A stretch of 64,000 nt of DNA from Vicingus serpentipes (GTDB taxonomy: Bacteria > Bacteroidota > Bacteroidia > Flavobacteriales_E > Vicingaceae), in NCBI RefSeq assembly GCF_007993035.1, contig NZ_VOOS01000005.1, positions 174,897 to 238,896 on the forward strand, written 5' to 3'. The position numbers and the translations under genes are program-made. The notes below the pieces were generated by a model. It did not search any database, had not been told where the DNA came from, and saw only the letters and a list, made by a program, of their open reading frames with translations. This document shows, piece by piece, positions 24,910 through 34,245 of this stretch. Within the stretch, counting starts at the first letter, position 1; each line of letters begins with the position of its first letter.

Positions 24910-25404
24910 ATGAAAAAGTTTACAAACTTACTCATATTATCTGCCTTAGCATTATTTGCTTGCAAGAAAGAAGACAAGACTCCAGAGCCTCCTGTACTTA
25001 CTTTTGTAAACGCTAGTTTATCGAGTGATAAAAGCTACGCTATTGTAAATTTTGAATTCTTTGATAATGATGGTGATTTAGGTCTTCGACAAAATGAATC
25101 AACTGGCGAACAGGAATATAATCTGTTTGTAGAATATTATGAAAAATTAAACGGCAGTTGGGCGAAAAAATCTCCAATTATTACTTACAATAGTGGAACT
25201 AACGAATACGACACTACTGTTTTTCATTTAAGAGTACCTTTTATAGAAAACGAAGCAGGAAAATCATTAAAAGGAGAAACTAATGTTCTTCTGCTATACA
25301 ATCCGTTTACATTGTCTGATACTATTCGATATGAATTAATGTTAAAAGATAGGGCTTTGCGCTCAAGCAATGTTATTACTACTTCTGAAATCATTCTGAA
25401 TTAG
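24910..25404 (+). CDS. Hypothetical lipoprotein, 164 aa
   Basis: A predicted lipoprotein (LFACKKE lipobox, Cys near residue 18). The mature domain is a beta-sandwich with VNFEFFDNDGDLGL, FVEYYEKLNGSW and a C-terminal strand pattern ending SSNVITTSEIIL, similar in style to Bacteroidota Ig-like periplasmic proteins. No specific family recognised. It sits 37 bp upstream of the NtrY-like kinase on the same strand and may share its transcript. Confidence 0.72.
   Translation: MKKFTNLLILSALALFACKKEDKTPEPPVLTFVNASLSSDKSYAIVNFEFFDNDGDLGLRQNESTGEQEYNLFVEYYEKLNGSWAKKSPIITYNSGTNEYDTTVFHLRVPFIENEAGKSLKGETNVLLLYNPFTLSDTIRYELMLKDRALRSSNVITTSEIILN
24923..24930 (-). promoter_or_regulatory. Candidate -7 element (TAAGTTTG) for the LuxE-like gene
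   Basis: An exact TAnnTTTG match on the minus strand, 38 bp before the LuxE-like start. It lies inside the first codons of the divergent lipoprotein gene. No -33 TTG at the right spacing. Confidence 0.35.
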
Positions 25405-25441
25405 AACCAGAGGTTTAATAACTCACAATTCAATTACTTTA

Positions 25442-28400
25442 ATGAAAAAACAACGCTATATTCCATTTATCTATTTAATAATTGGAGTCGTTATTCTTTT
25501 ATTTTTAGAGTTATTCCCTCATCTTTTTTACTCTACTAGCTTTAATATAAAAGCTTTTAATGCTGTTTTACACCAAAAAGAAACTATTGCATTAAACAAG
25601 CTTAATGAACTTAAATCAGAACAAGACAACTTTTCATCTTTCAAAAATTTTAACTCTTTCGAAGAACAAGGAATTAGTTTTTATGTGTTAAAAGATGACA
25701 ATATTGTCTTTTGGACAAGTGCCACAACTCCAATAGATAGTTTATCAAAATTTAGCGATGATGAAGGAATTATTCATTTAAAAAATGGATGGTATCATTA
25801 TATTAAATCCAAAAATAAACAACACACTTATTTGGCATTAATATTAATTAAACATCAATATTCCATCTCAAATAATTACCTCTCTCCTTCCTTTCATAAA
25901 AGCTTTAATTTACACAGTGATATAGAATTATTATTTCATGAAGATTCAGAAGCACATAAAATATACTCACTAAAAGGGAAGTTTTTATTTGCTTTAAATG
26001 AACTTCAATTTAATTACAAATCAAGTAATTGGATAATGGTTTTACTCTTTTTGAGTGCATATGTCTTGCTCATTCTTTTTGTTTATTACTTTTCGCAACA
26101 AGTAAATTCTTTAAAAAAATATAATGCCATAATCGCTGCTATTTATGTTGCTTTAAGCTACTTCTTATTTACATTTTATAGTTTCCCGACAACTCTTTAC
26201 CTACAAAAAATATTTAGCCCAAGTGTATATGCTCATTCTGCCATTTTACCTTCATTAGGTAATTTTTTATTGGCTGCAATTACACTTTTTGCCTTTTGCC
26301 TTTTTCTGATTAAATTGATTAAAATACAGCCTAAAAAAAATAAACTTTACCCACTTTTATATCTAATTCTAACCTCAACAATTTCTTTAGTAATCTCAAA
26401 TTGGTTTGTTGGGTTAATTAACAATTCTAATATTAATTTCGATGTAAATTATATCCTCGAATTAAGTGCTTTTAGCTTTATTGGAATTTTCATTGTTATC
26501 CTTTTATTTATAAGTATTGTAGTTTTAATTAAAGCCACGATAGATTCTTTTAGGAACACATCTTTTACGCACAACCAGCTAGTTTCTATTTATTGGTGTA
26601 TTGGCTTAATTACTGTAATTATAGGCGATTTTCTTTTTCAAATCGACTGGACAATAAGTTCTTGGTTTTTAATTTTAATCCTTATTTTTTCTGCATTTAA
26701 AACTAAAAAATATTCCCTCTACCAAAGCACTGTTGTAATTGCATTAATTGCTCTTTCAATTTCTTATGGATTTATAAAGTATAATGGGGAGAAAAACGAA
26801 ACTACTAAAGTTTCATTGCTAAAAAAACTAGCTCAAGAAAAAGACCCTGTAACAGAATATTTATATGAAAATTTAAAACTAAAAATTGAGGCAGATACTG
26901 TTTTAACAAATTGGGCTGGTAATTATTGGGAAAATAAAAATGAACTTGATAAATATATCATTGATAAATACTTTAATGGATACTGGTCAAAATACGATGT
27001 AAATACTTACCTGTGTCAAAACGAAGACACATTAATCATTGAAGGTGAAAATGTTCAAGTTAGCTGTATCGATTTTTTTAATGAAAAAATAGAAGCGGAA
27101 AATAATTTCTCAGCTAATAAAGATATCACATTTCTTTACTCAGGAGAAAATATAAGCAGTTATTTAGCTAAAGCAACAATCAAATTAAACGGTTCTTTAA
27201 TCGCCAATTTATTTATAGAACTATTACCTAAAGTACTTTCAAACACAGAAGGTTATCCTGAATTATTGTTAAACAAAAAAGAAATTGACATCTCTGTAAA
27301 TTTAAATAAACAGTCTTTTGCAAAATATAAACAAGGGCAATTAACCAATCACGTCGGTAGGTTTAATTATAACACCTCAATAGTTGATAATAATTTTAGA
27401 TTTAATGATGATGGAATTTTCGTTACAGAATCAGAAGGTTTTCATCATTTGTATTATCAAAGCAACAAAAACACTATCGTTGTGTTGAGTTCACCTATTA
27501 AAACATTGTTTAACCACGTTACTACCTTCTCTTACTTTTTCTTACTTACAGGTTTTATTGCTTTGTTAATTGGTTTATTATTTAACCTTGCTCCTTTTAA
27601 TTGGCAAATTACGTCAACCAGTTTTAGTACTAAAGTTCAGTTATTTGTAACCATATCCACTTTTATCTCTTTTCTTCTTTTCGGTTGGGGAACTTCATAC
27701 TACATCAAACAACAATATTCAGATAAAAATATAAAATCGATAAAAGAAAAAGTTCAATCTGTTTTAATTGAGCTAGAAAACAGTTTTGGTAATGAAGAAA
27801 AACTTGGAACGAACTTGACTGAATTTATTAATTATCAACTGATTAAATTTTCAAACATTTTTTATGTTGACATTAATTTATACGACATAAAAGGAAATTT
27901 AATTTCTACCTCTCGACCAGAAATTATTGAGCGAGGATTAATAAGCGATAAAATTAATCCTGATGCTTATTATGCATTAAACAACGAAAAAAAATCTGTG
28001 TTTATTCATGATGAAACGATTAGTTCATTAAATTATTTATCTGCCTATGTTCCTTTTAGAAACAAAAAAAACAAAATAATTGCCTACTTAAATCTGCCTT
28101 ATTTTTCTAAACAAAACGAATTAGAAACTGAATTTTCAAGCTTCTTTACAACCTTAATAAATAGTTATACCCTCTTATTTTTAATTTCTGCGATAATTGC
28201 ATTTGTTTTTGCAAATTACATTTCAGAACCTGTTCGATTAATTAAAGAAAAAATAAGTGCTTTACAGTTTGGTAAAACGAATGACCTTATTGATTGGCAA
28301 TCAAATGATGAAATTGGGTCTTTAGTTCATGAATATAATAACAAAGTGCTAGAACTTGAAAAAAGTGCAAATTTATTAGCAAAATCGGAAAGAGAAAGTG

Positions 28401-29056
28401 CTTGGCGAGAAATGGCAAAACAAGTTGCTCATGAAATAAAAAACCCTTTAACACCAATGAAGTTAAGTATTCAGCACCTAGAACGGTCGATTACAGATAA
28501 CCCTGATGATGTTGCAGAGCGTGTTAAAAGAACTGCAAAAACTTTAATTGAACAAATAGATACTTTGACAAATATTGCGAATGAATTTTCAAATTTTGCT
28601 AAAATGCCGACAGCAAAACAAGAAAAGGTAAACCTTTCGGAAATAATAGAAACTTGTATTGATTTATACCAAGATAAAAAAACTACAATTAGCTACATAA
28701 ACAATATTAACCAAGCAATTATTGTAAATGCAGATAAAGACCAAATGAATAGAGCATTTTCTAACTTAATTAAAAATGCTATTCAAGCTATTCCTTTGGA
28801 TAGAGATGGTGTTATTGAAATAATTTCTACTGAAAATACAAATATCTTCAAGCTTGAAATTAAAGATAATGGCAAGGGTATTCCTGAAGATGAACAAGGT
28901 AAAATATTCACTCCTAATTTTACAACTAAATCAACCGGAATGGGGTTAGGGTTGGCTATGGTTAAAAATATAATAGAAAATGCTAATGGTACAATTACAT
29001 TTAATACAATCGAAAATGTTGGCACTTCATTTTTTATAGAACTTCCCAAAGTATAA
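25442..29056 (+). CDS. NtrY-like multi-membrane sensor histidine kinase
   Basis: A 1204-residue kinase. A helix at about 8-26 precedes a periplasmic part, followed by a block of about seven membrane helices (195-460). A large extracytoplasmic region (about 470-690), a helix near 700, a second sensor loop and a helix near 910-930 come next. HAMP follows (about 930-985), then HisKA with phospho-acceptor H997 in AKQVAHEIKNPLTP, and HATPase_c with N-box NLIKNAIQA and G-box KDNGKGIPEDEQ. The HEIKNPLTPMKLS form is NtrY-like. No response regulator is adjacent (NtrX would be expected), so the partner is elsewhere. Confidence 0.92.
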   Translation: MKKQRYIPFIYLIIGVVILLFLELFPHLFYSTSFNIKAFNAVLHQKETIALNKLNELKSEQDNFSSFKNFNSFEEQGISFYVLKDDNIVFWTSATTPIDSLSKFSDDEGIIHLKNGWYHYIKSKNKQHTYLALILIKHQYSISNNYLSPSFHKSFNLHSDIELLFHEDSEAHKIYSLKGKFLFALNELQFNYKSSNWIMVLLFLSAYVLLILFVYYFSQQVNSLKKYNAIIAAIYVALSYFLFTFYSFPTTLYLQKIFSPSVYAHSAILPSLGNFLLAAITLFAFCLFLIKLIKIQPKKNKLYPLLYLILTSTISLVISNWFVGLINNSNINFDVNYILELSAFSFIGIFIVILLFISIVVLIKATIDSFRNTSFTHNQLVSIYWCIGLITVIIGDFLFQIDWTISSWFLILILIFSAFKTKKYSLYQSTVVIALIALSISYGFIKYNGEKNETTKVSLLKKLAQEKDPVTEYLYENLKLKIEADTVLTNWAGNYWENKNELDKYIIDKYFNGYWSKYDVNTYLCQNEDTLIIEGENVQVSCIDFFNEKIEAENNFSANKDITFLYSGENISSYLAKATIKLNGSLIANLFIELLPKVLSNTEGYPELLLNKKEIDISVNLNKQSFAKYKQGQLTNHVGRFNYNTSIVDNNFRFNDDGIFVTESEGFHHLYYQSNKNTIVVLSSPIKTLFNHVTTFSYFFLLTGFIALLIGLLFNLAPFNWQITSTSFSTKVQLFVTISTFISFLLFGWGTSYYIKQQYSDKNIKSIKEKVQSVLIELENSFGNEEKLGTNLTEFINYQLIKFSNIFYVDINLYDIKGNLISTSRPEIIERGLISDKINPDAYYALNNEKKSVFIHDETISSLNYLSAYVPFRNKKNKIIAYLNLPYFSKQNELETEFSSFFTTLINSYTLLFLISAIIAFVFANYISEPVRLIKEKISALQFGKTNDLIDWQSNDEIGSLVHEYNNKVLELEKSANLLAKSERESAWREMAKQVAHEIKNPLTPMKLSIQHLERSITDNPDDVAERVKRTAKTLIEQIDTLTNIANEFSNFAKMPTAKQEKVNLSEIIETCIDLYQDKKTTISYINNINQAIIVNADKDQMNRAFSNLIKNAIQAIPLDRDGVIEIISTENTNIFKLEIKDNGKGIPEDEQGKIFTPNFTTKSTGMGLGLAMVKNIIENANGTITFNTIENVGTSFFIELPKV

Positions 29057-29107
29057 AAAGCTTCCATTTAGCTTATTTTGAACCATTCTGAATTGCATCA
29101 AATTTAG

Positions 29108-29115
29108 TACATTTG
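29108..29115 (+). promoter_or_regulatory. Candidate -7 element (TACATTTG) for the radical SAM gene
   Basis: An exact TAnnTTTG match 21 bp before the radical SAM ATG. The upstream TTG elements are at 12 and 27 nt, outside the usual spacing. Confidence 0.35.
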
Positions 29116-29136
29116 GGTTTTTAATAAAATTATTGA

Positions 29137-30324
29137 ATGTACGGATTAAAGGATTACGTAAGTAGGGCTAAAAAATTTGCCAACAATAAATCAAATATTG
29201 GGCCTAGAAAATTAGCTACTTTAATGATATATGCAACTGATCTTTGTGATTCACGTTGCAAGCATTGTAATATTTGGGCAAAACGACCTGTAAAATATCT
29301 TTCGTTTGAAAAGATAAAAGAAATAATGAAAAGCAAAGCAATATCTAAAGATACAGCTATTGGGCTTGAAGGGGGAGAGTTTTTACTTCATCCAGAAGCT
29401 TTGCAAATCATGGAATGGTTTACTAAAAATCACCCTAATTTCGATTTACTTTCTAATTGTTTAAAGCCAGACAATTTAATTGAAGCCGTTAAAAAATTCC
29501 CTCCAAAGCGTTTATACATTTCATTAGATGGAGATGTTGAAACATACAAACACATGAGAGGTAAAGATGGATATGATAGAGTAATAAAAGTAATTCAATC
29601 TTTAAAAGATGTTGTGCCAATTTCTACAATGTTTACGTTATCGCCTTACAACAACTTTGACGACATGAGACACGTTGCTGAAGTATGTAAAAGAGAAGGC
29701 GTTGATATGCGCGTTGGGGTATATAATGACATGAGCTTTTTTGATACTGATGATAAAGCACATGAAACAGGAATTGCTACAAAAACAGCTGAAAAGCAAG
29801 TTCCAAATTATGTAGATGGCGATACTGCTCTTGAAGTAAAGGAAGAAATTCACAGACCATTATCTACTGACTTAAAAGACGAACATTTTAAAGATAAAAT
29901 ACCAGCTATTATTAAAGAATTTAAAGAGAATTATGATTTCTTAGTATTATACGATGAATGGCGTAAGGGCGATTTAAAAATGTCGTGTAATAGTATTATC
30001 GATTCATTAAGTATTTTACCAAATGGAGATGTTCCGTTATGCCAAAATTTAGATGTAAAAATTGGAAACCTTTTTGAACGCTCTTTAGATGAGATCATAA
30101 ACGATAAAGAAACTCAAAAAACTCAAAAACATTACCAACACAATTGTAATGGCTGTTGGGTAAACTTCCACAGAAAATATGATGTAGTTTTACATCGTAT
30201 GTTTGAGAAGTACTTTGGTAAAGGAATTACAGGTAAAATGTTTGGTAACTACCAGTGGGAAGCCGATAAGAAAACCACTTATAAAGAATACATGAAAAGA
30301 GCAGATGAAATTGTATTGAAATAA
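29137..30324 (+). CDS. Radical SAM protein with SPASM-type C-terminal cluster domain
   Basis: A 395-residue radical SAM enzyme. The [4Fe-4S] motif is C37-x3-C41-x2-C44 (DLCDSRCKHC), followed by the glycine-rich GLEGGEFLLHPE. The barrel ends near 270. A C-terminal region has C284, C302 (SILPNGDVPLCQN) and the C337/C340 pair in NCNGC, as in SPASM or twitch domains that hold an extra cluster. Such proteins modify peptides, or link nucleotides or sugars. No small precursor peptide or partner is adjacent, so the substrate is unknown. It is probably a single-gene unit. Confidence 0.9.
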   Translation: MYGLKDYVSRAKKFANNKSNIGPRKLATLMIYATDLCDSRCKHCNIWAKRPVKYLSFEKIKEIMKSKAISKDTAIGLEGGEFLLHPEALQIMEWFTKNHPNFDLLSNCLKPDNLIEAVKKFPPKRLYISLDGDVETYKHMRGKDGYDRVIKVIQSLKDVVPISTMFTLSPYNNFDDMRHVAEVCKREGVDMRVGVYNDMSFFDTDDKAHETGIATKTAEKQVPNYVDGDTALEVKEEIHRPLSTDLKDEHFKDKIPAIIKEFKENYDFLVLYDEWRKGDLKMSCNSIIDSLSILPNGDVPLCQNLDVKIGNLFERSLDEIINDKETQKTQKHYQHNCNGCWVNFHRKYDVVLHRMFEKYFGKGITGKMFGNYQWEADKKTTYKEYMKRADEIVLK

Positions 30325-30341
30325 ATACTAAATATATAAAG

Positions 30342-30375
30342 CAAAGAAGCCCTTCAAATTTGAAGGGCCTCTTTG
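30342..30375. terminator. Bidirectional terminator after the radical SAM gene
   Basis: A perfect 20-bp palindrome, GCCCTTCAAA plus complement (30349-30368), is extended by CAAAGA/TCTTTG. It lies between convergent genes and also closes the long leftward operon that ends at 30394. Confidence 0.85.
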
Positions 30376-30393
30376 TTTTAATTAATTCCAGTT

Positions 30394-33300
30394 CTAATCC
30401 TTATAAGTTTTTAAACGAGCCTTAACCTCTTCTAAGCGAGCTTTTTTATTGTCTCTGCGTAATTCTATTGCTGTTTTGGTAAAATACCTGTGCTGCTCTA
30501 AAAACTTAACCTGAAGCTCATCCCATTGTTTGTCGGTTTGAACCATATCTCTTTCCATTAATTCTCTTTTTAACTTATCAGCAATTAAATGAAAATCATC
30601 ACCGCCCAAATAATCTAAATCAGCATCACAAATAATTTCTTCTAATTTATTTTTAGGCTGCTGAGGAACCTTTGTAGCATTAATCAACTGATGAATTACT
30701 TCTATTTGCTCATCAGTATAACCAAATCGAGGTAAAACTTCTTTGGCTAAAGCGGCACCAATTTCTTCATTTTTGGAATATTGCTTTACAAATCCTGCAT
30801 CGTGATATAAAGCTGCGGTTTTAAGCAAGAAAATATCATCTCCTTCAACACCTTCCATTAACGCAATACGTTCTACTGCAGCACAAACATCCAACGTGTG
30901 TCTTAAATCATGGTAATGTAAATTATCAGGCAACTCTTTTTCTAATCGATTCACAATATACTTTTCTGCTTTACGGTAATTAATTCCGCTATAAATATGT
31001 AAATCGACATACTTCTGGAAAAGTTCGTTTGGCTCATTTCCCTCTCCATTTATTGATAATTCTTTTCGAATTCGATGTACAAAATACATGTCAATTGTAC
31101 CCTTATTTTTCGCTTTTACCTTTCCTCTATACTCACACTCAAAAAACTCTTTAACTAAATTATATGTAGCTCCCGAAATATTAACCATTCCTACTCCACT
31201 AGACGCTTCTACTCTACTTGCTATATTTACACTATCACCCCAAATATCATAAGCAAAACGTTTAATCCCCACTACTCCAGCAATAATTTCACCAGTGTGT
31301 ATTCCTATTCTAAGACCCCAAGACTTTTCTCCAATTGCTTCCTTATCAATATGATCTTGGGCAACAAATCGTTGTATTTCTAACCCAGCTAAAACAATAT
31401 CAATAGGATTACTCTTATTTCTTATCGGAATACCTCCAGCACACATATAAGAGTCTCCAATTGTTTTTATTTTTTCAATATCATACTTTTCAATAATCTC
31501 ATCAAACTTAATAAAGTAACGATCTAACTCCGCAACAAGTTCTTGAGGATCAATTTTTTCAGCAATTTTAGTAAAGCTCTTAAAATCAGTAAACATAATG
31601 GAAGCTAATCGATACTGCCTAGCAGTAGCTTTTCCTTTTGCTTTTAGCTCTTCAACAGTTTCTTCAGGCAAAATATTTAAAAGTAATTTTTCTGCCTTTT
31701 CTTTCTCAATTTCAATTAGTTGCTTTTGACTTTCAATTTCTTCTTTTTGCTTGATTACTTCATAAGTACGCTCTCTAACCTGAACTTCTAGTAATAATTT
31801 TTGAGCTTTAACCCTATTAATTTTTGTGATATAATAAGCATAAATTATCGCTAAAATAACTAATATGCCTATAGATCTAAACCACCAAGTTCCCCATATT
31901 GGAGGTAAAACAACAACTCGAATTTGAGCGGGAGTTTCATTCCACACACCATCACTATTTGCAACTTTTACTTTAAAAATATATTCTCCTGGATCGAGAT
32001 TAGTATAGTTTGCTATTCTATTGTTTCCAATATATACCCAATCTTCATTAAAATTTTCCAACATATAGGCATGTTGATTTTTTAATGGATAAGCATAATG
32101 CAAGGATGCAAACTCAAAAGAAATAACATTTTCTTTATACTTTAAAGTGATTTCATCTAACTCTGAAATCTGTTTTTTTAATATAGAGTTTGGTCCAATA
32201 CTAACTGGCTTATTAAATAAATAAAAATTTGTAATTAAAGGTTTTGGTAGTGATTTGTTTTTATGAACGTCTTCAGGATAAAAGGAATTATATCCATTTA
32301 CTCCTCCAAAAAATATTTCTCCTAAACTATTTTTATAATAGGCTCCCGTATTAAACTCATTACTTTGAAGCCCATCACTTTCTTCATAGTTATAAAACGT
32401 TTTTGTTTCCAAATTAAAAGCAGAAACACCTTTATTTGTTGATATCCATAGATAATTCCTATCATCAGCTATAATACCATAAATTACATTGTTACTAAGC
32501 CCTTCTTTTTCTGTAAATCTAGTAAACTCTTCTGTTTTAGTATTAAATTTATTTAATCCTCCCCCAAAAGTTCCGACCCAAAGTATATCCTCTTTTCCTT
32601 CAATAATTACTAATACACTATTTTGACTTAAAGAGTTAAGATAAGCAGGATTGTTTAAATAGGATTTAAAATAAATGCTATCGTTTTCTTCAATAACTTT
32701 TACCAATCCCCCTCCATCAGAACCTAACCAAATATTTCCTTTAGAATCTTCTAAAACAGATCGAACAACATCATTTTTTAAATTATATTCTTGATTAGAA
32801 GATGTATATAATTTAAATGTTTTTCGGTCAGCGCTTACAACAACCAAACCTTCTTTTGTACCTAACCATAGGCGATGTCTTTTATCTTCTTTGATAGTAT
32901 AGGTTCTACTTTTGTTTTCCCCATTTAAATATTTTATTGGTATTAATTTACCATCTGTATACGTTAACAAACCACCATCAGAACCTAAGTATATAGTGCC
33001 TGTATGGTCTTTAAACACAGAATAAATACTATTGTTTTTTTGAATGTTAGATTTAGAAAAATCTGGTGCTAATGAAATCATTTCACCAGTTTCTTTATCA
33101 AAGATATTGACCCCTTCATTTGTACCTACCCAAAGAGTTGATTTAAAAGCATCATCTTGAAATATACACCAAACCATATTACTATTTATAGTATGTGTAG
33201 TGTTTGGCCAATGCTGATAATGTTTAAAATATTGTTTTTGCTTATCAAACTTGTCCACACCAGATTGTGTTCCAATCCAGATAATCCCTGTGTTATCTTC

Positions 33301-34242
33301 GTAAATTGTATTTATTTTATTACTACTTAAGCTTGTTCCAATTGTAGCATTGTATGAATAATGATCAACATTTTCTAAAAATTTAAACTTATATAGCCCA
33401 CTATTTTCTGTTCCTATCCATATAATTCCAGATTTATCTTCAAAGATTGTACTTACGCTTGCATTACTAATTCGTGCATTTAAAATAGCATGTCGAGATA
33501 TTTTATCTGACTTAGTATTATAAATACAAATCCCTCTATTTGTCGCTATCCATATTTGATTTTCGGCATGCTTATAGAAATCAAAAGTTGTATTACTATT
33601 CAACCCACTATTTTCTGAATAATAGTGAGTCGAAGAATTGTCTTTTGTATTAAGCTTTATTATTCCATTACCTTCTGTAGCAATAAACAAAGTTGTTTTC
33701 TCAATAAACTTTATTTTTCTAATTTTTAGGTTTTTTGCATTTGTGCTTAATGACAAAGGTATTGGTGTTATTTTTTTTGTAGATTTTTCAATTTTAATTA
33801 ATTGGTTCTCAACTCCTGCCCAAATGTATTTTTCATCTTCTGCTATAGACCATACATTATTTTTAGATTTACCTAAAGTGTTCTTAGCAATAATGTTTTC
33901 AAACGATTGCTCTTCTATATTGTATATGTTTAATCCATTTTCTGTTGCGAGCCAAAGTAATCCACTACTATCTTGATAAACTTGGTGAATGAAGCTATTT
34001 GAAATGGTTGTTGAATCTGTAATATCACTAGAAAACACCTTAAACTCAAACCCATTATATTGGTTTAATCCATCTTGTGTTCCAAACCACATTAACCCTT
34101 TTTTATCTTGTAAAATGGTTAATACTTCACTTTGCGAAAGACCATCTTTTAAAGTTAGATGTGAAAATTTGATATTAGTTTGTTGTGCTTTACAAAAGAA
34201 AGTAATAAGTAAACAAACAATAAATGAGAATAATTGCTTCAA
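30394..34242 (-). CDS. Two-component-type propeller sensor fused to class III adenylate cyclase and HD domain
   Basis: A 1282-residue signalling protein. Order: signal peptide (1-19), about twelve Reg_prop repeats forming periplasmic propellers (20-670; recurring GLMWFGT and GIIWIGT motifs), Y_Y_Y domain (about 690-780), membrane helix (about 790-806), coiled coil (812-852), class III cyclase (about 870-1050) and HD domain (about 1108-1220). Cyclase metal ligands D886 (MFTDF) and D930 are present. K926 (EKIKTIGD) and D999 (YDIWGD) are the adenine-specifying residues, and SVNIASR follows, so it should make cAMP. The HD domain keeps H1115, H1147/D1148 and a later Asp cluster (CDADLD). It starts 3 bp after the PorE-like gene, so it belongs to the fibre/T9SS operon. 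Confidence 0.93.
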   Translation of the reverse strand: MKQLFSFIVCLLITFFCKAQQTNIKFSHLTLKDGLSQSEVLTILQDKKGLMWFGTQDGLNQYNGFEFKVFSSDITDSTTISNSFIHQVYQDSSGLLWLATENGLNIYNIEEQSFENIIAKNTLGKSKNNVWSIAEDEKYIWAGVENQLIKIEKSTKKITPIPLSLSTNAKNLKIRKIKFIEKTTLFIATEGNGIIKLNTKDNSSTHYYSENSGLNSNTTFDFYKHAENQIWIATNRGICIYNTKSDKISRHAILNARISNASVSTIFEDKSGIIWIGTENSGLYKFKFLENVDHYSYNATIGTSLSSNKINTIYEDNTGIIWIGTQSGVDKFDKQKQYFKHYQHWPNTTHTINSNMVWCIFQDDAFKSTLWVGTNEGVNIFDKETGEMISLAPDFSKSNIQKNNSIYSVFKDHTGTIYLGSDGGLLTYTDGKLIPIKYLNGENKSRTYTIKEDKRHRLWLGTKEGLVVVSADRKTFKLYTSSNQEYNLKNDVVRSVLEDSKGNIWLGSDGGGLVKVIEENDSIYFKSYLNNPAYLNSLSQNSVLVIIEGKEDILWVGTFGGGLNKFNTKTEEFTRFTEKEGLSNNVIYGIIADDRNYLWISTNKGVSAFNLETKTFYNYEESDGLQSNEFNTGAYYKNSLGEIFFGGVNGYNSFYPEDVHKNKSLPKPLITNFYLFNKPVSIGPNSILKKQISELDEITLKYKENVISFEFASLHYAYPLKNQHAYMLENFNEDWVYIGNNRIANYTNLDPGEYIFKVKVANSDGVWNETPAQIRVVVLPPIWGTWWFRSIGILVILAIIYAYYITKINRVKAQKLLLEVQVRERTYEVIKQKEEIESQKQLIEIEKEKAEKLLLNILPEETVEELKAKGKATARQYRLASIMFTDFKSFTKIAEKIDPQELVAELDRYFIKFDEIIEKYDIEKIKTIGDSYMCAGGIPIRNKSNPIDIVLAGLEIQRFVAQDHIDKEAIGEKSWGLRIGIHTGEIIAGVVGIKRFAYDIWGDSVNIASRVEASSGVGMVNISGATYNLVKEFFECEYRGKVKAKNKGTIDMYFVHRIRKELSINGEGNEPNELFQKYVDLHIYSGINYRKAEKYIVNRLEKELPDNLHYHDLRHTLDVCAAVERIALMEGVEGDDIFLLKTAALYHDAGFVKQYSKNEEIGAALAKEVLPRFGYTDEQIEVIHQLINATKVPQQPKNKLEEIICDADLDYLGGDDFHLIADKLKRELMERDMVQTDKQWDELQVKFLEQHRYFTKTAIELRRDNKKARLEEVKARLKTYKD

Positions 34243-34245
34243 TTT

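Noticed and set aside
29057..29085. Short stem (AAGCT/AGCTT) after the NtrY-like kinase as a terminator
   Set aside because: Only five base pairs with no clear U-tract; too weak to call.
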